Shown: positions 1-12,274, numbered from the stretch's first letter. The stretch: DNA of 64,000 nucleotides from Dromiciops gliroides (GCF_019393635.1 NC_057863.1:39730357-39794356); one strand, 5' to 3'. The notes: generated by a model from the sequence alone, not told the origin. Program-made: numbers and translations.

Positions 1-480
1 ATGAGAGCATGGATAAGGTAAAATGAGTTCAGGTTCTGAACGGGTATCAACTTGAAATGCATGAAGAAATGAGTTGCACTAGGGAACAGTAAATTCTTTC
101 TCAGAGTAAGCCATGTGTATTGGCAGAGACACTCAACTTGGCATGCCCTCCAAATGTGAGATCAATAGTCTTTGCTTTTAATTCCTATTTAAGGAGAACT
201 GAAGTCATTGTCAAGATTTCCCCACTATTCTAATGAGTTTGGGGTCATGTAAGGTCCTACTGTCCTCAATTATATCAGTATTAAAAAACAGCTTCCCAAG
301 TGCAGGATGAGACCGTATAAGTCTAGGAATAACATTGAAATAATGCCACAGAAAAGCTTTCCTTAGTTAAGGGAGATAGTTGTCATCAGTTGGAGCAATC
401 ACAAATATAATGGCATGGCAGCCATTGTATTAAAATAATTCAGTGGGTCTGTGACCTCACTGATATGAATATTCTCTATG
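1..480. other. No feature recognised
   Basis: AT-rich unique-looking sequence. I see no coding pattern, SINE or LINE motif here. Confidence 0.4.
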
Positions 481-483
481 ATG

Positions 484-509
484 ATATATATATATATATA
501 TATATATAT
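484..509. repeat. (AT)13 microsatellite
   Basis: Thirteen uninterrupted AT dinucleotides. Likely length-polymorphic. Confidence 0.95.
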
Positions 510-822
510 GCCCATTTATGCCTCTCTGGTTCATGTTAAACACTTAATAGGCTAGTGGCCTTCATTCTCTCGCCATTTCTTCCCTGATACCAGGGCAGCC
601 AATATGCTTTTCACCTCTCATCCTTATTCTTCACCACATGACCAGCTGGTCTTCTCTTCCTGTTATCTTTTCTCTAATGACATCATCTCCTCCGTTCTTC
701 TTCAAAGTTTCCCATTGTTTAAATGTAGAGCCTACTCACACCCACCATACCCTTTTCTATTATTCGCTGTATAATATGCATTTTCAATTCTTTGGAAACT
801 TTTGTATTTCATGTTTCACTGC

Positions 823-1083
823 CAACAACAATAATAACAAATACTTACATAGCACCTACTACATACCAGACACTGTGATAAGCAGGTGGCAATTTTTATC
901 TCATTTGATCCTCACAACAACCTTGGAAAGTAGGTGCTGTTATTATACCTATATTGACAGATGAAGATAATTAAGTCATACAACTGGCCCAGGGTCACAA
1001 AGCTAGTGTCTGAGGCCCAATTCGAAAACAGGTGTTCCTGACCCCAAGCCCAGATCTCTGTCCATTGTGACACATAGCTGCTT
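823..1083 (-). mobile_element. CORE-SINE (THER/MIR type)
   Basis: The + strand shows the complement of the family. It begins with the 3' tail (CCTCACAACAACC, GGTGCTGTTATTAT), then CCCAGGGTCAC and AGCTAG, and ends at the tRNA-like head near ATAGCTGC. It is near full length and diverged, so an old insertion. A 108-codon open frame starting at 638 runs into it and has no coding support. Confidence 0.8.
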
Positions 1084-1935
1084 GCAGGATGTTGGTATTT
1101 TTAATAGGCTTTCATTAAGAAATGTGGAGTCAATAAAGGAACTTCAAGGTTTTCCAAAAGTCATTCAGCTCATTTTCCTGTTTCTGTTTAATTCTGGGTT
1201 CAACTTGTTTTCCATTTGTACTATCTGTCCCAGATATTCATGCTGATGGACAAGCTAAAAAGATATAGACATTCTTCACCACTTGTTTTTATTTCCCTGT
1301 GTAGATAGTCAAACAAAATTCTTTTGTGTGGTCAAATTGTAATATAATGCATAATAGTTATAACATCCTCAAAACTCCTCCTGCAATATCTCATTAAAGT
1401 GAGGAGGTGACCCTGGGATTTTGAAGGTTATGCCCGTGGAAAGAAAGCTCTGATAAGTTCTATTATGCTAGAAAGAATATGAGTAAAAAGCAGCGACAGA
1501 TGGTGCCTGTTATCAGAGGACTAAACAACCTTGGGATAGAGAAACTCATCATTACAAGGTAGACTGTTAGGTGGTGTTTTTTGCCATGGAAACCTGGGGG
1601 GGGGAGGGGAAAATATAAGTTCAACTTAATTTAGTTTTAATTTAAATTCCAAAAGGCTTTTTAAATGCCTACTATGCACTAATTCCTAAATCATCTACAA
1701 ATAGTAATAATTGTTGGTATTCCAATTGTGAAATCTTTGTACAGTGACTTATAAGTTGACATGAAACTGGGAGAATTGAATAACAACCCTACTAATATTA
1801 AATTTCTGCATATGATGCCAAACAAATACAAAGTTTCAGATATCAGGACAATGGCTTGGATGTTCTCCTTAGGGAAGAAGACAAAGAAAGAGACTTCCTT
1901 AAGAACCCATGGATAATAAGAATCACATAGTAATA
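1084..1935. other. No feature recognised
   Basis: Unique-looking sequence with a short G-rich patch (GGGGGGGGAGGGG) near 1598. No gene or repeat assigned. Confidence 0.35.
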
Positions 1936-1939
1936 GATT

Positions 1940-2120
1940 TACAGATGGAAGGGACTATAAAATCCTCCTAGGGTCAATCCTCTCGTTTTTATACATAAGG
2001 TAACTGAGTTTCAAAGAGGTTAAGCAATTCACCTAAATTCATACAAGTAAGGCAAGTTTGAACTCAGATCTTGTGTTGGCAAAAGCATTACTCTTTGGAT
2101 GGTGTCACATTGTCAGCCAG
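1940..2120 (-). mobile_element. MIR-like CORE-SINE fragment
   Basis: Antisense MIR pattern: GATGGAAGGGACTATAAAA, then AAGGTAACTGAGTTTCAAAG, GGTTAAGCAATTCACC and TTTGAACTCAGATCTTG. Strongly diverged. Confidence 0.65.
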
Positions 2121-3254
2121 TCTCACAGCATATTTTGAAACTTCTCTCAATGCACAGAAGAAAACATCACCTAGAAGATAATTGCAATGGAGTATATAGC
2201 AGGATCTAGAGGAGAGGGATTTTTCCAAAGTACTAGCTTTAAAGAAAAGCACAATAGGTCCCTTTCAAGCTCTGTCAACATGGCACTCTGTTACTTCAAT
2301 GGGAATTTGGGCACAGGGATAGGCAAATGGAAGCTATGTTGTATCCCAAAATAAAAGACCTCCAATAGTTACACAAAATCCTCTGTATAACTGTTATATG
2401 CTTTCTTTGAGAAGTAAGTTAAAGACTGTGTGTGCTAAGGACCACATTCCTTTTTAAAAAGTTTATTAACTATATTGCCCAACAGGAAAATGACTGTTAA
2501 GCTTTTAATGAATGTTTGTTGATTGATTGATTGGCTGGTGGATTGGAGAGCAAGCAGATCCTTGAAAGGGCATGTAATCAATTAGGAGACAGTTTTAATA
2601 GACTAGTTAAGAGGTGATAAAGGCCTGAACTAGCATGGTAGTCAAATGAGTAGAGAAAAAGAGATGAGTTATGTTGTGGAGATAGAATTAATGGCTCAGC
2701 AACCAACTGAATGTGTGTACATATATGAAAGGCTGCCACTGCTGGCACTGCTCTTGGAGGCCCCACTGCTCCACTGCCTCCACTGAGGCCAAAAAAGCAA
2801 AAAAAAATCCTGATGAGAACCAGTTTCCCAATTTTAATCCAACGAATCCTCACATGGCCTAGCAGGCAAAAATGCCACTCAGTACACCATCAGAAGAGAG
2901 AGTTGACCCTGTGGAAGACTTTGCTTAGTATTTACAAGTATCCCCTGGAGTGAAGATGGGGATACGGAATGCAAATTTCAAGGGATGTTTTCATTAAATG
3001 TCTCTCCTAAGTTTTGACTTTTGGTAATGACTAATGCAGGCAACTATAATATGGAAGATCATCAGGAAATAAAACACACTGTGCAGGCAATTTCAGAGAT
3101 TTAGCCAACTCCCTTGGTAACAGTAGGAGGCTGAAGGCCAAAGGCTTTTATACTTCAAGTCAAGGATCTTCAAGAAATAAAATTCTTAAAGTGTCTTATT
3201 GCTCTTGTGGCATGGAAGAAAAAAACAACACAGCTTGATTGGTATATATTACAT
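2121..3254. other. Mostly unassigned; short L2-like tail
   Basis: Near 2500-2535 the text AATGAATGTTTGTTGATTGATTG resembles an L2 tail. Around 2563-2650 a piece resembles the unassigned dispersed repeat seen at 59,545-61,420 (GGTGATAAAGGCCTGAACTAG). The 91-codon minus frame at 2578-2853 is not supported as a gene. Confidence 0.35.
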
Positions 3255-3440
3255 TAAGATTTTGCAAATCACTCCACTTATTTAACTTTCCGGATCACTT
3301 TTTGAGGAAGCTGATGTTATCAGATCCATTTTACAGATGAGGCTCAGGGAGGTTAAGTGTCCAGGGTATGCCTCAGGTAGGATATGAAGTCATCTTCCAA
3401 AAAACAAGTCACCTGCTCCATCTACTATGCAATACTGCCT
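3255..3440 (-). mobile_element. MIR-like CORE-SINE fragment
   Basis: CCATTTTACAGATGAGGCTC, GGAGGTTAAGTGTCCAGGG and a decayed head at ACTGCCTCTCC mark an antisense copy. The neighbouring AATAATAATACTAATAAC tract follows it. Confidence 0.65.
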
Positions 3441-3529
3441 CTCCCCCCAAAATAATAATACTAATAACAACAAAAATGAATAAGACATATCTTGGGAAAT
3501 TCTGATAATAAGATTTTATATCCAGGCCT

Positions 3530-3690
3530 GGAAGAAACAGCTGTATCATCTAATCCAGATTTGTTATTTTATAGAAGAGTAAAATGAGGCTGAGATAAGT
3601 TGTGACATGCCTACAGTTAGAAGTTGAGGTGACAGAGAAGAAATTTGAACCCCAGTTCTCTAATGCTCAGTTTAACCTTTTTCCCCCACT
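3530..3690 (-). mobile_element. MIR-like CORE-SINE fragment
   Basis: AGAGTAAAATGAGGCTGAGA, then TTTGAACCCCAGTTCTCTAA. Antisense and diverged; family membership is by pattern only. Confidence 0.6.
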
Positions 3691-4449
3691 ACCTACCCTG
3701 CCTCCCAAGAGTCCTAAATTGTCTGTGGGAGTTTCTCCTAAGAGTGCCACCATGTTGACCCCTTCACTCACAAAAACCATTGACTGAAAAGCCCCAATGA
3801 GTACAAAGGGCCAATGGAGATGAATGGCGAGGCATTTGGGGAAATGAGGCTACATTTGTGATTTCTTCTCCAGTGACAGCAAAATGCATTGTCTGCCTGA
3901 CACCATTTTCAAGGGAAAAGGTTATTATTGGCATTATTCATAGACAGGGCTTAAATGCTTTCATAGGAGCAAAGTGCTTTTCAATCATTCACTAGATGTT
4001 AGTAGATATATGCATAGTGAGAACTAATATGCAGCAATCAGAACATGCTGTGAAAGAGGGTTATCTAAAGCCTGGAACAGTGACCCATAACTATAATCTC
4101 TGCTGCCAGGGAGCCTGAAGCTGTGGGTGACTTGGGTTTGGGATTTCTGAGTGGCAGTAGGACTAAAACCAATTGTGTGTCTGCACTTGGTTAGGCATCA
4201 ATACGATATGTCCCTGAGCAGTGTAGGACTTGTTATCTGGAAGATGAGTTCAGATCCTACCTGAGGTTAACCCTAGGCACTTAACCTCTCTGAAAAAAGA
4301 ACTCCTGGTCTGTTTTTTCTACTTGGGCTGCTGATCAAAATTGATATGCCACAAGAGGTATTTCTAACCTAGATGAGATGGGTAAAGGAAGAAAAGAAGA
4401 GAAAGAGAAAGGGGGAAAAAGAGAAGAAAGAGGAGGAGGAGGAGGAGGA

Positions 4450-4569
4450 GAAGAAGAAGAAGAAGAAGAAGAAGAAGAAGAAGAAGAAGAAGAAGAAGAA
4501 GAAGAAGAAGAAGAAGAAGAAGAAGAAGAAGAAGAAGAAGAAGAAGAAGAAGAAGAAGAAGAAGAAGAA
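4450..4569 (+). repeat. Pure (GAA)40 triplet tract
   Basis: Forty uninterrupted GAA triplets, preceded by GGA/GAG triplets from about 4431. The long Ser-, Lys- and Glu-rich frames on both strands here are translations of the repeat, not genes. Fragments of an old CORE-SINE appear to flank it (4235-4290 and 4570-4660), so the tract may have grown from the purine-rich part of a SINE. Confidence 0.97.
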
Positions 4570-5717
4570 ACCTGGGTTTTAACTCTGGGCAAGTTACTTT
4601 ACCTATCTGAGTCTCAGTTTTCTCTTCAGTAAAATGAGGAGGTCAGATTTATAGGTCTATAGAAGAAATAGCTATGGCTGCACATGAATTTTATCATTTA
4701 CTGGAAAACTGATGGTGAAAAATGTTTCTAGTTTCATTTTGTTTTCTTTTTATTCTTTATTTTTCAACTATTAAGGTTGGAACCCAAAACATTCTTTGAT
4801 CTTTTGGCTGAAAGCAAGCAGTTATTTGATCATTCTTGACACCAGGGGATGATATAATTGTGAAAAACTAAAATAACTATTTGGAGGTTCTCAATAGCAG
4901 TAAGGAAGCAGTCAGCTGTGTGAAATGAAAGTTGATCAAAATAATGTCAAAAATAACAGTTCTCAGAAAAGAATTCTAGTATTTAACTGAACCTCAAATG
5001 GAAACTGATGGCAAGAGGCATTGTGGTCTATTACCATCATGGCCTTGTTTTCATCAAGTCCTTCTGAGTAGCTGAAAGAAACTTGTACTCTGAGCTTCAA
5101 GAAAGGCCAAGCATATTACTTATTTTTTCCCTAACATGATGGCCTTGAAAGGTTTTAAAAAGTCATGTCTAAAAGAAAATTCCCACCAAACTCTCATTCA
5201 TTGAGCAAATACCCAGCAATGGAAGGCTCTATTTACTTCTCTTGTTCTCAATGGCAATTTTAGCAATGAGGATTTCAAATCAGAAATCATTAGACTCTTA
5301 GAACTTCTGCTGGCTCATGCCTAACACAACAAGTTCACTGGAACCCATTTAGCCTTGTGCTTTGGCTGCTGATGAACCATATTTACTGAACAGTAGGCAC
5401 TTAATGGGAAGAGGTTTTTTTTGTTTTTGTTTTTGTTTTTTTATAAAAGTTTGAAATCTCCATCTCTGAACAATTAAATCTTTAACTCAACCCCTGTTTT
5501 GCTTTACCCGCTGAAAATGGGTGGTCCTTGAAATGGTGCTTGATGCAGCAAAACAGGATGGAACTATGAAAGCTCAGTAGTGGGGGATAGGGGTTAAAAG
5601 ATGGATAATCATCCAAAGACAACCAGAAGAAAAGGCTGTAGAAATTCACAGCAATCAGATGTCATCTTTCTCAACAGTTTACTGCATTTTCTAGACCTAA
5701 GAGCATCTAATTAAGGA
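4570..5717. other. Mostly unassigned
   Basis: The first 90 bases look like the middle of a MIR-type SINE (GGGCAAGTTACTTTACC, TCAGTTTTCTC). Beyond that I see only a T/GTTTTT-rich patch near 5413-5443. Confidence 0.4.
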
Positions 5718-5727
5718 TAATTTAGAG

Positions 5728-5891
5728 GTTTTTTTCTTTTTTTATTATTTTTTGTGGGACAATGAGGGTCAAATGACTTGCCCAGGGTCACACAGCTAGT
5801 AAAAGTGTTAAGTGTCTAAGGCCAAATTTGAACTCAGGTCCTCCTGAATCCAAGGCCGGTATTTTATCCACTGTGCCACATAGCTGCCCCC
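5728..5891 (-). mobile_element. WSINE1-like SINE
   Basis: Antisense full-length copy: T-rich stretch (the A tail), GACTTGCCCAGGGTCACAC, TTTGAACTCAGG, and a head ending ATAGCTGCCCC. Target duplication TAATTTAGAG at 5718-5727 and 5892-5901, which is the mark of L1-type insertion. Confidence 0.9.
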
Positions 5892-6299
5892 TAATTTAGA
5901 GTTTTTAAAGAGAAAATAAGCCTAGAAAGAAATATTAAGAATCATGAAGAGTGTGTGGCTTCCAAGAAAATTCTAAATAGGACAGATCTTTATTTGCCAT
6001 AAGAGAGTATAGGAGCGCATCCTCTAGTGCATGCATTTCAGGGATTTCAGGGGGAAAATTCACGACATTGGCTGGAATTTTATCACTCAGGCTGCCTGCT
6101 GGCACTGTATTAAAAGGGGATTCATTATCAAATTCAAGTTTCTCTTTTATGGTAATTTTAAGGGAATGGTTTATATATTTATATTTTTTAGTCACAGACA
6201 AATTCTAAGGCTTTCAACTTGTCCCCTAGAGAACAATGTTAGCTCTTCTCCCTTCCCTTGTAGTAATCAAAAGTCAGAAAGCTGAGAAATTAGAAAAAG

Positions 6300-6640
6300 T
6301 GGACATTTTCAGAATATTAATTCATTCAACAACAGATAAGAGTAACTTCTCTGTGCCCGGCACAGTGAAGGAAGGAAGGAAGGAAGGAATAAAAGAACAT
6401 TTATTAAGCTCTTATTAGATGTTAAGTATTGCGTAATATTCTGGGAATAGAAACAGGCAAAAAAATAGTCCCTACTCTCAAGCAACTCAAAACACTCTAA
6501 AATGGAGTGGGCATACACACTGGAGGATTCAGTTGTTGTGCAAATGCAAAATCTAGGGCTGATGGCAATTCCCAGGAGTCCTTAAAGACCAAGGTCCTAG
6601 GTCCATGCATCACTTATTGGTTGAAAAGCAAAGGACATCA
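6300..6640 (+). mobile_element. Unassigned dispersed repeat, copy 1
   Basis: Shares an ordered set of motifs with copies at 9100, 16,680, 19,920, 23,808, 39,565, 48,375 and 59,545. The motifs are a 'GCACAGTG' block, 'ACATTTATTAAGC', a tract naming the insertion flank (CTCAAGCAACTCA), then GGCAATTCCCAGGAGTCC. A short (GGAA)n lies at 6369-6388. I do not recall the family name. Confidence 0.5.
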
Positions 6641-6654
6641 GTGAACTTGAGGCA

Positions 6655-6825
6655 GATAATAGTCGAGACTATAATTAGAAAATCCTGAGTTTATATCCTA
6701 CCTGAGAAACCTATTAGCTATATTAACCTGGACAAATCACTTAATTTATCTCAGTCCCAGTTTCCCTATCAGGGAATTGAAGTAGGTTCCATCCAGTTCT
6801 AATCTAGGTTGTTAGAATCTTTGAT
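6655..6825 (+). mobile_element. MIR-like CORE-SINE
   Basis: Sense copy with TGAGTTTATATCCTACC, ACAAATCACTTAATTTATC and TCAGTCCCAGTTTCCCTATC in order. Confidence 0.65.
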
Positions 6826-7534
6826 CATATCTCATCCCAATAGCCACCCTCTTCTCCTCTCTATTCTCTGAGGTTGGTTGGATCCAATTATATTTCTTAT
6901 CACACATGGAGTTCCCATACCTCCACCCACTTTCTCCACCACTTCCTTCCTGTTAGTAGTGTTCATTCACAATTCTCAGGGATTCCATCTTCATCTATAG
7001 CTGGAGAGCCTGATGTCCCAGAGTTCTCTTCTCTCCAAGTTTTCTTTGCTCTAACATCTGAACTCTGAGCATTAAAATGACAAATTGCTTTCAACCAGCT
7101 ATGTTTCCCTCTTTGGTTGTTAGCATCTGGCCCTTGGAATGGCTGTAAAATGCATAGACCATAGAGTTCATGCAGGTTTTTTCAAAAGCTATTAACAAAA
7201 AATCTAAGCTAAAAGTCTATTTTTATGTTCAGCAACAAAAACTAAATCTACCCTTGTTTCCTGATGGTAAAGATTCCATCCTTTCAGTTTTAACCATTTT
7301 GTTGTTCCTATTTGGTGGAAGATATTTTCAGATACTAGCCCTCTAACACTGGCTTTGTGAGGGGAAAACAATAATTGTAAGCCCTTGTAAAAGTTTAGAA
7401 ACATAGACTCTAAGAATTATAAAATACCTGAGAGTTCATCTAGTCCAAACTGTCTTTAAACATGAATCTGCTCTATACATCTCTAACAAATGGTCATCTA
7501 AGGTCCTCTTGGAGATAGTCTTGAAGGGGAACTG

Positions 7535-7785
7535 GTGATAGAGTGAATAAAGGATTGGACCTGGAATCAAGAAGACATGAATTCAAATCTGGCCTCAGAC
7601 ACTTTCTAGTAGTGTGACCCTTGGGAAAGTCACTTAACCTCATTCTGCCTCAGTTTCCCCATCTGTAAAATGGGGACAATAATAACACCAACCTTTTGTG
7701 GGTTGCTTTGAGGATAAAACAAGATAATATTTGCAAAGCATTTTGCAAACATGAAAGCCCTATGCCATTGCTATCTTTTATTTTT
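7535..7785 (+). mobile_element. CORE-SINE (THER type), near full length
   Basis: Head GGTGATAGAGTGAATAAAGG, B-box GAATTCAAATCTGG, then CAGTTTCCCCATCTGTAAAA and tail TATTTGCAAAGCATTTTGC. Inserted in the L3 relic. Confidence 0.85.
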
Positions 7786-7919
7786 TTTAACTTTCCATAC
7801 TAGCTCACCTCAGTTTTAGATACCTCTAATTATTGGATCCATTTTCCTTATATTGAACTGAAATTTAGCATCACAGCCCTTATCACAATATATATTTTAG
7901 CCAAAATAGCCTACTCACT

Positions 7920-8275
7920 GTTGCTAGAATTTGTATTCTACCCCTGCCTCTATACATTTGCACAAGCTGTTCCCTAGGCCAGGAATGTACTTTCTACCTT
8001 CACCTCTTAGGATGCTGTTTCATTCAAGGCTCAGCTCATGTGCTGCCTCACATGGAAAACCTTTTCAGATCCCTGGAGTTATTAATATTCTCTTCTTCCT
8101 CATCATCCTGCTTCCCCTTCTGTCCCTCCCCCTCATTATCAAGTAAACATTTATTTGTTTACATGCTGTGTCTCCATGGTCCCTTGAAGTCAGGGCTTAT
8201 TTTTCATTTTTCTCTCTATGGATAGTGCCTAGCACAGGGACTTCCAGGGAGAAGGTACTGAATAAATGCTTGTCA
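7920..8275 (+). mobile_element. L2 LINE 3' end
   Basis: Typical sense L2 terminal text: CTTCACCTCTTAGGATGC, TCAAGGCTCAGCTCATGTGC, CTTTTCAGATCCCTGG, then ATAGTGCCTAGCACAGGGAC and GAATAAATGCTTG. The two short open frames inside are relics. Confidence 0.75.
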
Positions 8276-8399
8276 TAGCATACTGGATTAGAAATCTATT
8301 TTCCATAGAGCTTCCACCCAAGGTCTCTAAGTACCTCCCTTTGTGGCCAAGGGAAACAAGTACTGTCTAACACATGATTGCTTTCTTCCGACATTTAAA

Positions 8400-8605
8400 G
8401 GGAGAGAGACAGACAAAGAGAGAGAGACAGAGACAGACAGACAAAGAGAGAGAGACAGAGACAGAAAGACAAAGAGAGAAAGAGACAGACAGAGAAAGAC
8501 AGAAAGAGAGAAGGAGGGAAGGAGAAGAGGAGAAACAGAGACAGAAACAGACACACAGAGACAGAGAGACAGACACAGAGAAACAGAGAGACAGAGAAGA
8601 GAGTT
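8400..8605 (+). repeat. (GAGACA)n-like purine-rich low-complexity tract
   Basis: Irregular GAGACA, GACA and GAAA units on the + strand. The Arg/Glu/Thr and Ser/Leu-rich frames on both strands arise from this and are rejected as genes. Confidence 0.9.
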
Positions 8606-9071
8606 ACTCTGTTCCTGGCTCTAGTTCACTTCCCTGTAAAGTCTTTCACTATCCAAGTCACCCTCCTTTAGACATATGGACCCATCCAACATAATGTTCT
8701 TCCTTGTAAATAGTGCTCTGAATAGGACATAACCTTCATCATATGCTCTCATGCCTTTTTCTAGAAATTCTGCTATTTTTACTACATGTTTAAATTATGA
8801 TGAATTATCGTCCACCACCTCACACAATGGATTAATATTGAGTGGGAAATTTACTGAAACAATTAGTTGTTGTTGTTTACGTGAACTGCTTTCTACCCTT
8901 TCCTTTCACCCCCTTGTATATGTGAGAGTGATTTTTGAAATTCAAATGCAAGACTTTTCATCTGTCCTCATTAAGTGTCATCTAATTAACTTCAGTCCAT
9001 TTTACAACCCCTTGAGATGATTTTTTATCCCAATTCTTTAATTCAAAGTATTTATGATCATTCAGCTTCAT

Positions 9072-9430
9072 ATGATGAATGAATGAATGAAAAAAATGAA
9101 TGGATAGATGAATGCTTCCTCAGTTTACTCTGTGGCAGGCACTGTGCTAAGAACTGGGAATCCATATGCAAGTAAGAAACACAGTCCTTGCCCTCAGGAG
9201 GTACATTCTAATGAGAATAGATACACATAAAGTAAAGTCAGAAAGAGGAGGAGGAGCTTGCAGTCAGTGGCATCCTTTGGAAAATGATAAAGTCTTGGCA
9301 CTGGGCAAGATAATGTGAATGTTTTCTTATCATCCCTCAGAATCCCGGTAATAGAACCCAAGGGATAAAGAAAATTGCCAGAAATTGGGAAGTATGAATA
9401 GGAAATATTATGCATATATCACATAAAATT
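9072..9430 (+). mobile_element. Unassigned dispersed repeat, copy 2
   Basis: Starts with (GAAT)n and AATGCTTCCTCAG, then GGCAGGCACTGTGCTAAGAA, CCTTGCCCTCAGGAGG and CATTCTAATGAG. It interrupts the L3 relic, which resumes near 9440. Confidence 0.6.
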
Positions 9431-10213
9431 GATAAGCACCTTATCCATCGTATATTTTAAAATATTGATCCAAGTATAATTAGAAAAAATGCTATGGCAT
9501 TCCACTAGGGACAACTCTTCAAAATTGGTATCAATCTTTTAATCACTATCTGTTTGGCCCAATCATTCAATCCCTTCTCAAGCAATCAAATTATACCATC
9601 CTACCCCAGCCCTACTTTTCTACAAGGGTATCATTAGTAAGTGTGTCAAATGCCTACAAAAACATGAAACAAAGCCTGTTTGGTATGTCTTACTCTTAAA
9701 TAAATCATGTAAGCTCATTGTGACCACTGCTTCCTTTTCTACTTGTTCAACTGCCACTCCTTTAATATTGCTTTTTTTTTTTTTTGTATTTTGTCAGTAA
9801 TTGATATCAAACTAAAAAGACTATAATTTGAAAATTCTCCCTTCTCCTCACTGTAATTTGTATTTATGTGTATCTAAGTACTTCTTATCATTTACTTACT
9901 TATTTCATTCCCATTTCCCTGTTGATGATTTCTATTTCTCAAATCAGAAGCAAAATGGCATTTGAGTAAGTCTATCTTTCTCAGTCATCTGTTTTCATTA
10001 TCCCATTATCCCATCCTCCTCTTATCCTCAACCAAACTTTAAATTTCTTTTGTTATTGTACTTATAGTAGGCCTCAATTTATAATAATACTGGGCATTTT
10101 GCTTTTCTCATGCTATTCTTAGGGGATCTTATCACTTTCTGGCATTCATCCTCAGTTATTGGCCCTTGCTTACACTTTCTGCATGACTTTCATAACGGAT
10201 TTTGCCAAGGAAC

Positions 10214-10381
10214 TCCTTTTATTTTTATTTATTTATTTTTTTTTTAGTGAGGCAACTGGGGTTAAGTGACTTGCTCAGGGTCACACATCCAGTAAGTGTT
10301 AAGTGTCTGAGACTGGATTTGAACTCAGGTCCTCCTGACTCCAGGGCCGGTGCTCTATCCACTGCGCCATCTAGCTGCCCC
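10214..10381 (-). mobile_element. WSINE1-like SINE
   Basis: Complete antisense copy. Target duplication TGCCAAGGAAC at 10,203-10,213 and 10,382-10,392. The head keeps GCGCCATCTAGCTGCCCC. Confidence 0.93.
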
Positions 10382-10844
10382 TGCCAAGGAACATCAATAT
10401 GCATCCACATATTTCTTTTCAGTCCTCCTCCCCTGTTCTCCATCATTGGAATCATTTTTGTTGACATAGACTTCCTTTCTAAAATATCTGCCATTATTCA
10501 GTTCTCCGTTCTTTCCTTCCCAGATGATAATATACTACTGATGTATTTTCTGAATTATTTAAAATTGACTCTTGAAAGCTGAGATATGATGCTATGCCCA
10601 GTGTCCCATCTGTTACTCATAATGAACTCTAACAGCATGGTCTCTTCCTCTCAAGCTTCCCATAGTTTCTACCTCACCAACCAATTTCTGATACATGAGA
10701 AAAAAAAGACAAAGTAATAAAGAACTTTACCTTCGAACAAAGAACACAAAGGCTGAAATGGTAAATCCATTCTTAGAAAGAGGCAGCAGAAAAACACAAT
10801 GGGGTTGTTTATGTTAATTAAAAAAAACAAAACCTTTTTGTGCA

Positions 10845-11020
10845 ATAGAGTCCCGAATTATGGAGTCAGTCTTCTAAGCCTGTTGCATTTGCAATGAGGA
10901 CCTGGGTTTAAATCCTATCCTTGCAATTTATCCTGTGTGAAATTGGATTAACCTCTGTGAACCTTAAAATTAGGAGATTTCCCTCTAAATCAAGCTCTAA
11001 CTTTTGAGATTCTAATTTAC
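10845..11020 (+). mobile_element. MIR-like CORE-SINE
   Basis: GACCTGGGTTTAAATCCTAT, then GGATTAACCTCTGTGAACC, in sense order. Diverged. Confidence 0.6.
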
Positions 11021-11189
11021 AAAATCAAGATCTCATTGGCAGTATTTCATTACTATACCAAAATTTGCAAATGAAAATCATTAAATGGGTAGAATCAGTT
11101 TTCCATAACATCCGCTAAGTAGACAAAGCCACATTTGTTTGGTTCTTCCCAAATGTTTTTTACCTGATGTAGGTTAAGCAACCTACACA

Positions 11190-11490
11190 AGGAAAATACA
11201 TATGTACAAGATACATAAATATATAAAAATACAGGTGTACTTAGACACATAAGTGCACTGTGCATTCACATGTATGTGACACATTGTACTATTCATACCC
11301 TCACCCATGCACACATCTTCTTCCACATTAACATGTATGTACAAGGTATGGACACTTGCATGTACATGAATGTATATGCACATGAATGAAACATGCAAGA
11401 ATTCAATGATATAATGTACATATGTGCATATGTAAATGTGTGTACATGCATGTATACACATATATATGTACACATGCATATACATGTATA
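11190..11490. repeat. Alternating ACATGTATGTAC-rich low-complexity tract
   Basis: Irregular alternating purine-pyrimidine text (ACATGTATGT, CATGTACATG, ATACACATATATATG). The Cys/Tyr/Ile-rich minus frames in it are translations of the repeat. Confidence 0.8.
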
Positions 11491-12262
11491 TTCAGAGGCA
11501 TTACCACCAGCATAACAAAATTCAACCTGAAAGATAGCAAATGTATTAGGCTCCAGGAATGTATTCAAGAAATGATGGTATGGGAGTAGTCTGTTTTAGC
11601 AGGCTACCTGTAATGAGGGGTCATGAGTCTCTGGATGAGACGAGTAAAACTGAATGTGATTGGCTTCTTAAACATCTGTGTTAATATATCGAGAAGCACA
11701 TTTTCATTCATTCTAGTGGCCTGGTTCCTCTGATGCCTACGACATACTTAGGCATAGGAATAAAGGTGTGGCAGTATGGACTCAAATGTTTCTAGATCCT
11801 TTTCAAAGAGATGGCTTCCTTTCCATTCCAAATTTGCTCTGTTAGAGCAGAGAGCATCCAGAAACAGACACATCATTAAAGACATCATAGCATATGCCAT
11901 GATTTCATTTCAAGTGCAATAAAAAGAAATGATGTGGGGGTGGGGACAAGCAGTAAATCTGAGGAATCATTCCATGGATCTGACAGAGTGTGGGAAAGCT
12001 GCAGACCTATTTTGATGGGCTCCATTCTGAGCTCCATAGGCATCTTCAAAAAGGTCCTTTTGTTTCACAGTGGGTCCTTGAGCGGTGTCATATAATGGAA
12101 AGAGAATTAGATTAAAAGTCTAGGACTAGGAAACAAAACCTCCTTGGCCATCTTGCAGCCCTTTCTAACCTATTAAAAAAAAGGAGGCTGAGAAGTATAG
12201 CACTTCAGAAATAAGATTCACTGTGTTGTTAATTTCAGGGAGTAGCCTCATTGTATGTAAAT
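11491..12262. other. Mostly unassigned
   Basis: Possible MIR fragment at 12,080-12,175 (ATATAATGGAAAGAGAATTA). Otherwise nothing recognised. Confidence 0.35.
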
Positions 12263-12274
12263 AGTTGCAGTATG

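Larger units (their letters stand above)
7405..10690 (-). mobile_element. Long L3/CR1 LINE relic, interrupted
   Basis: The + strand reads as the complement of an L3/CR1 element from its 3' end inwards. It runs from GAGAGTTCATCTAGTCCAAA near 7430, through ATTCAAATGCAAGACTTTTC near 8940 and GCATTCCACTAGGGAC near 9498, to AATTGATATCAAACT near 9800, where L3 would encode reverse transcriptase. Later insertions break it: a CORE-SINE (7535-7785), an L2 end (7920-8275), a GAGACA tract (8400-8605), a dispersed repeat (9072-9430) and a WSINE1 (10,214-10,381). No open reading frame survives. Boundaries are approximate. Confidence 0.65.

Noticed and set aside
638-964. 108-codon plus frame
   Set aside because: Its second half lies in an antisense CORE-SINE and it has no known domain.
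4335-4632. Long Ser-, Lys- and Glu-rich open frames on both strands
   Set aside because: They are translations of the GAA triplet tract in three frames.
8327-8694. Arg/Glu/Thr-rich and Ser/Leu-rich frames of up to 106 codons
   Set aside because: Produced by the GAGACA low-complexity tract; no domain or codon signal.
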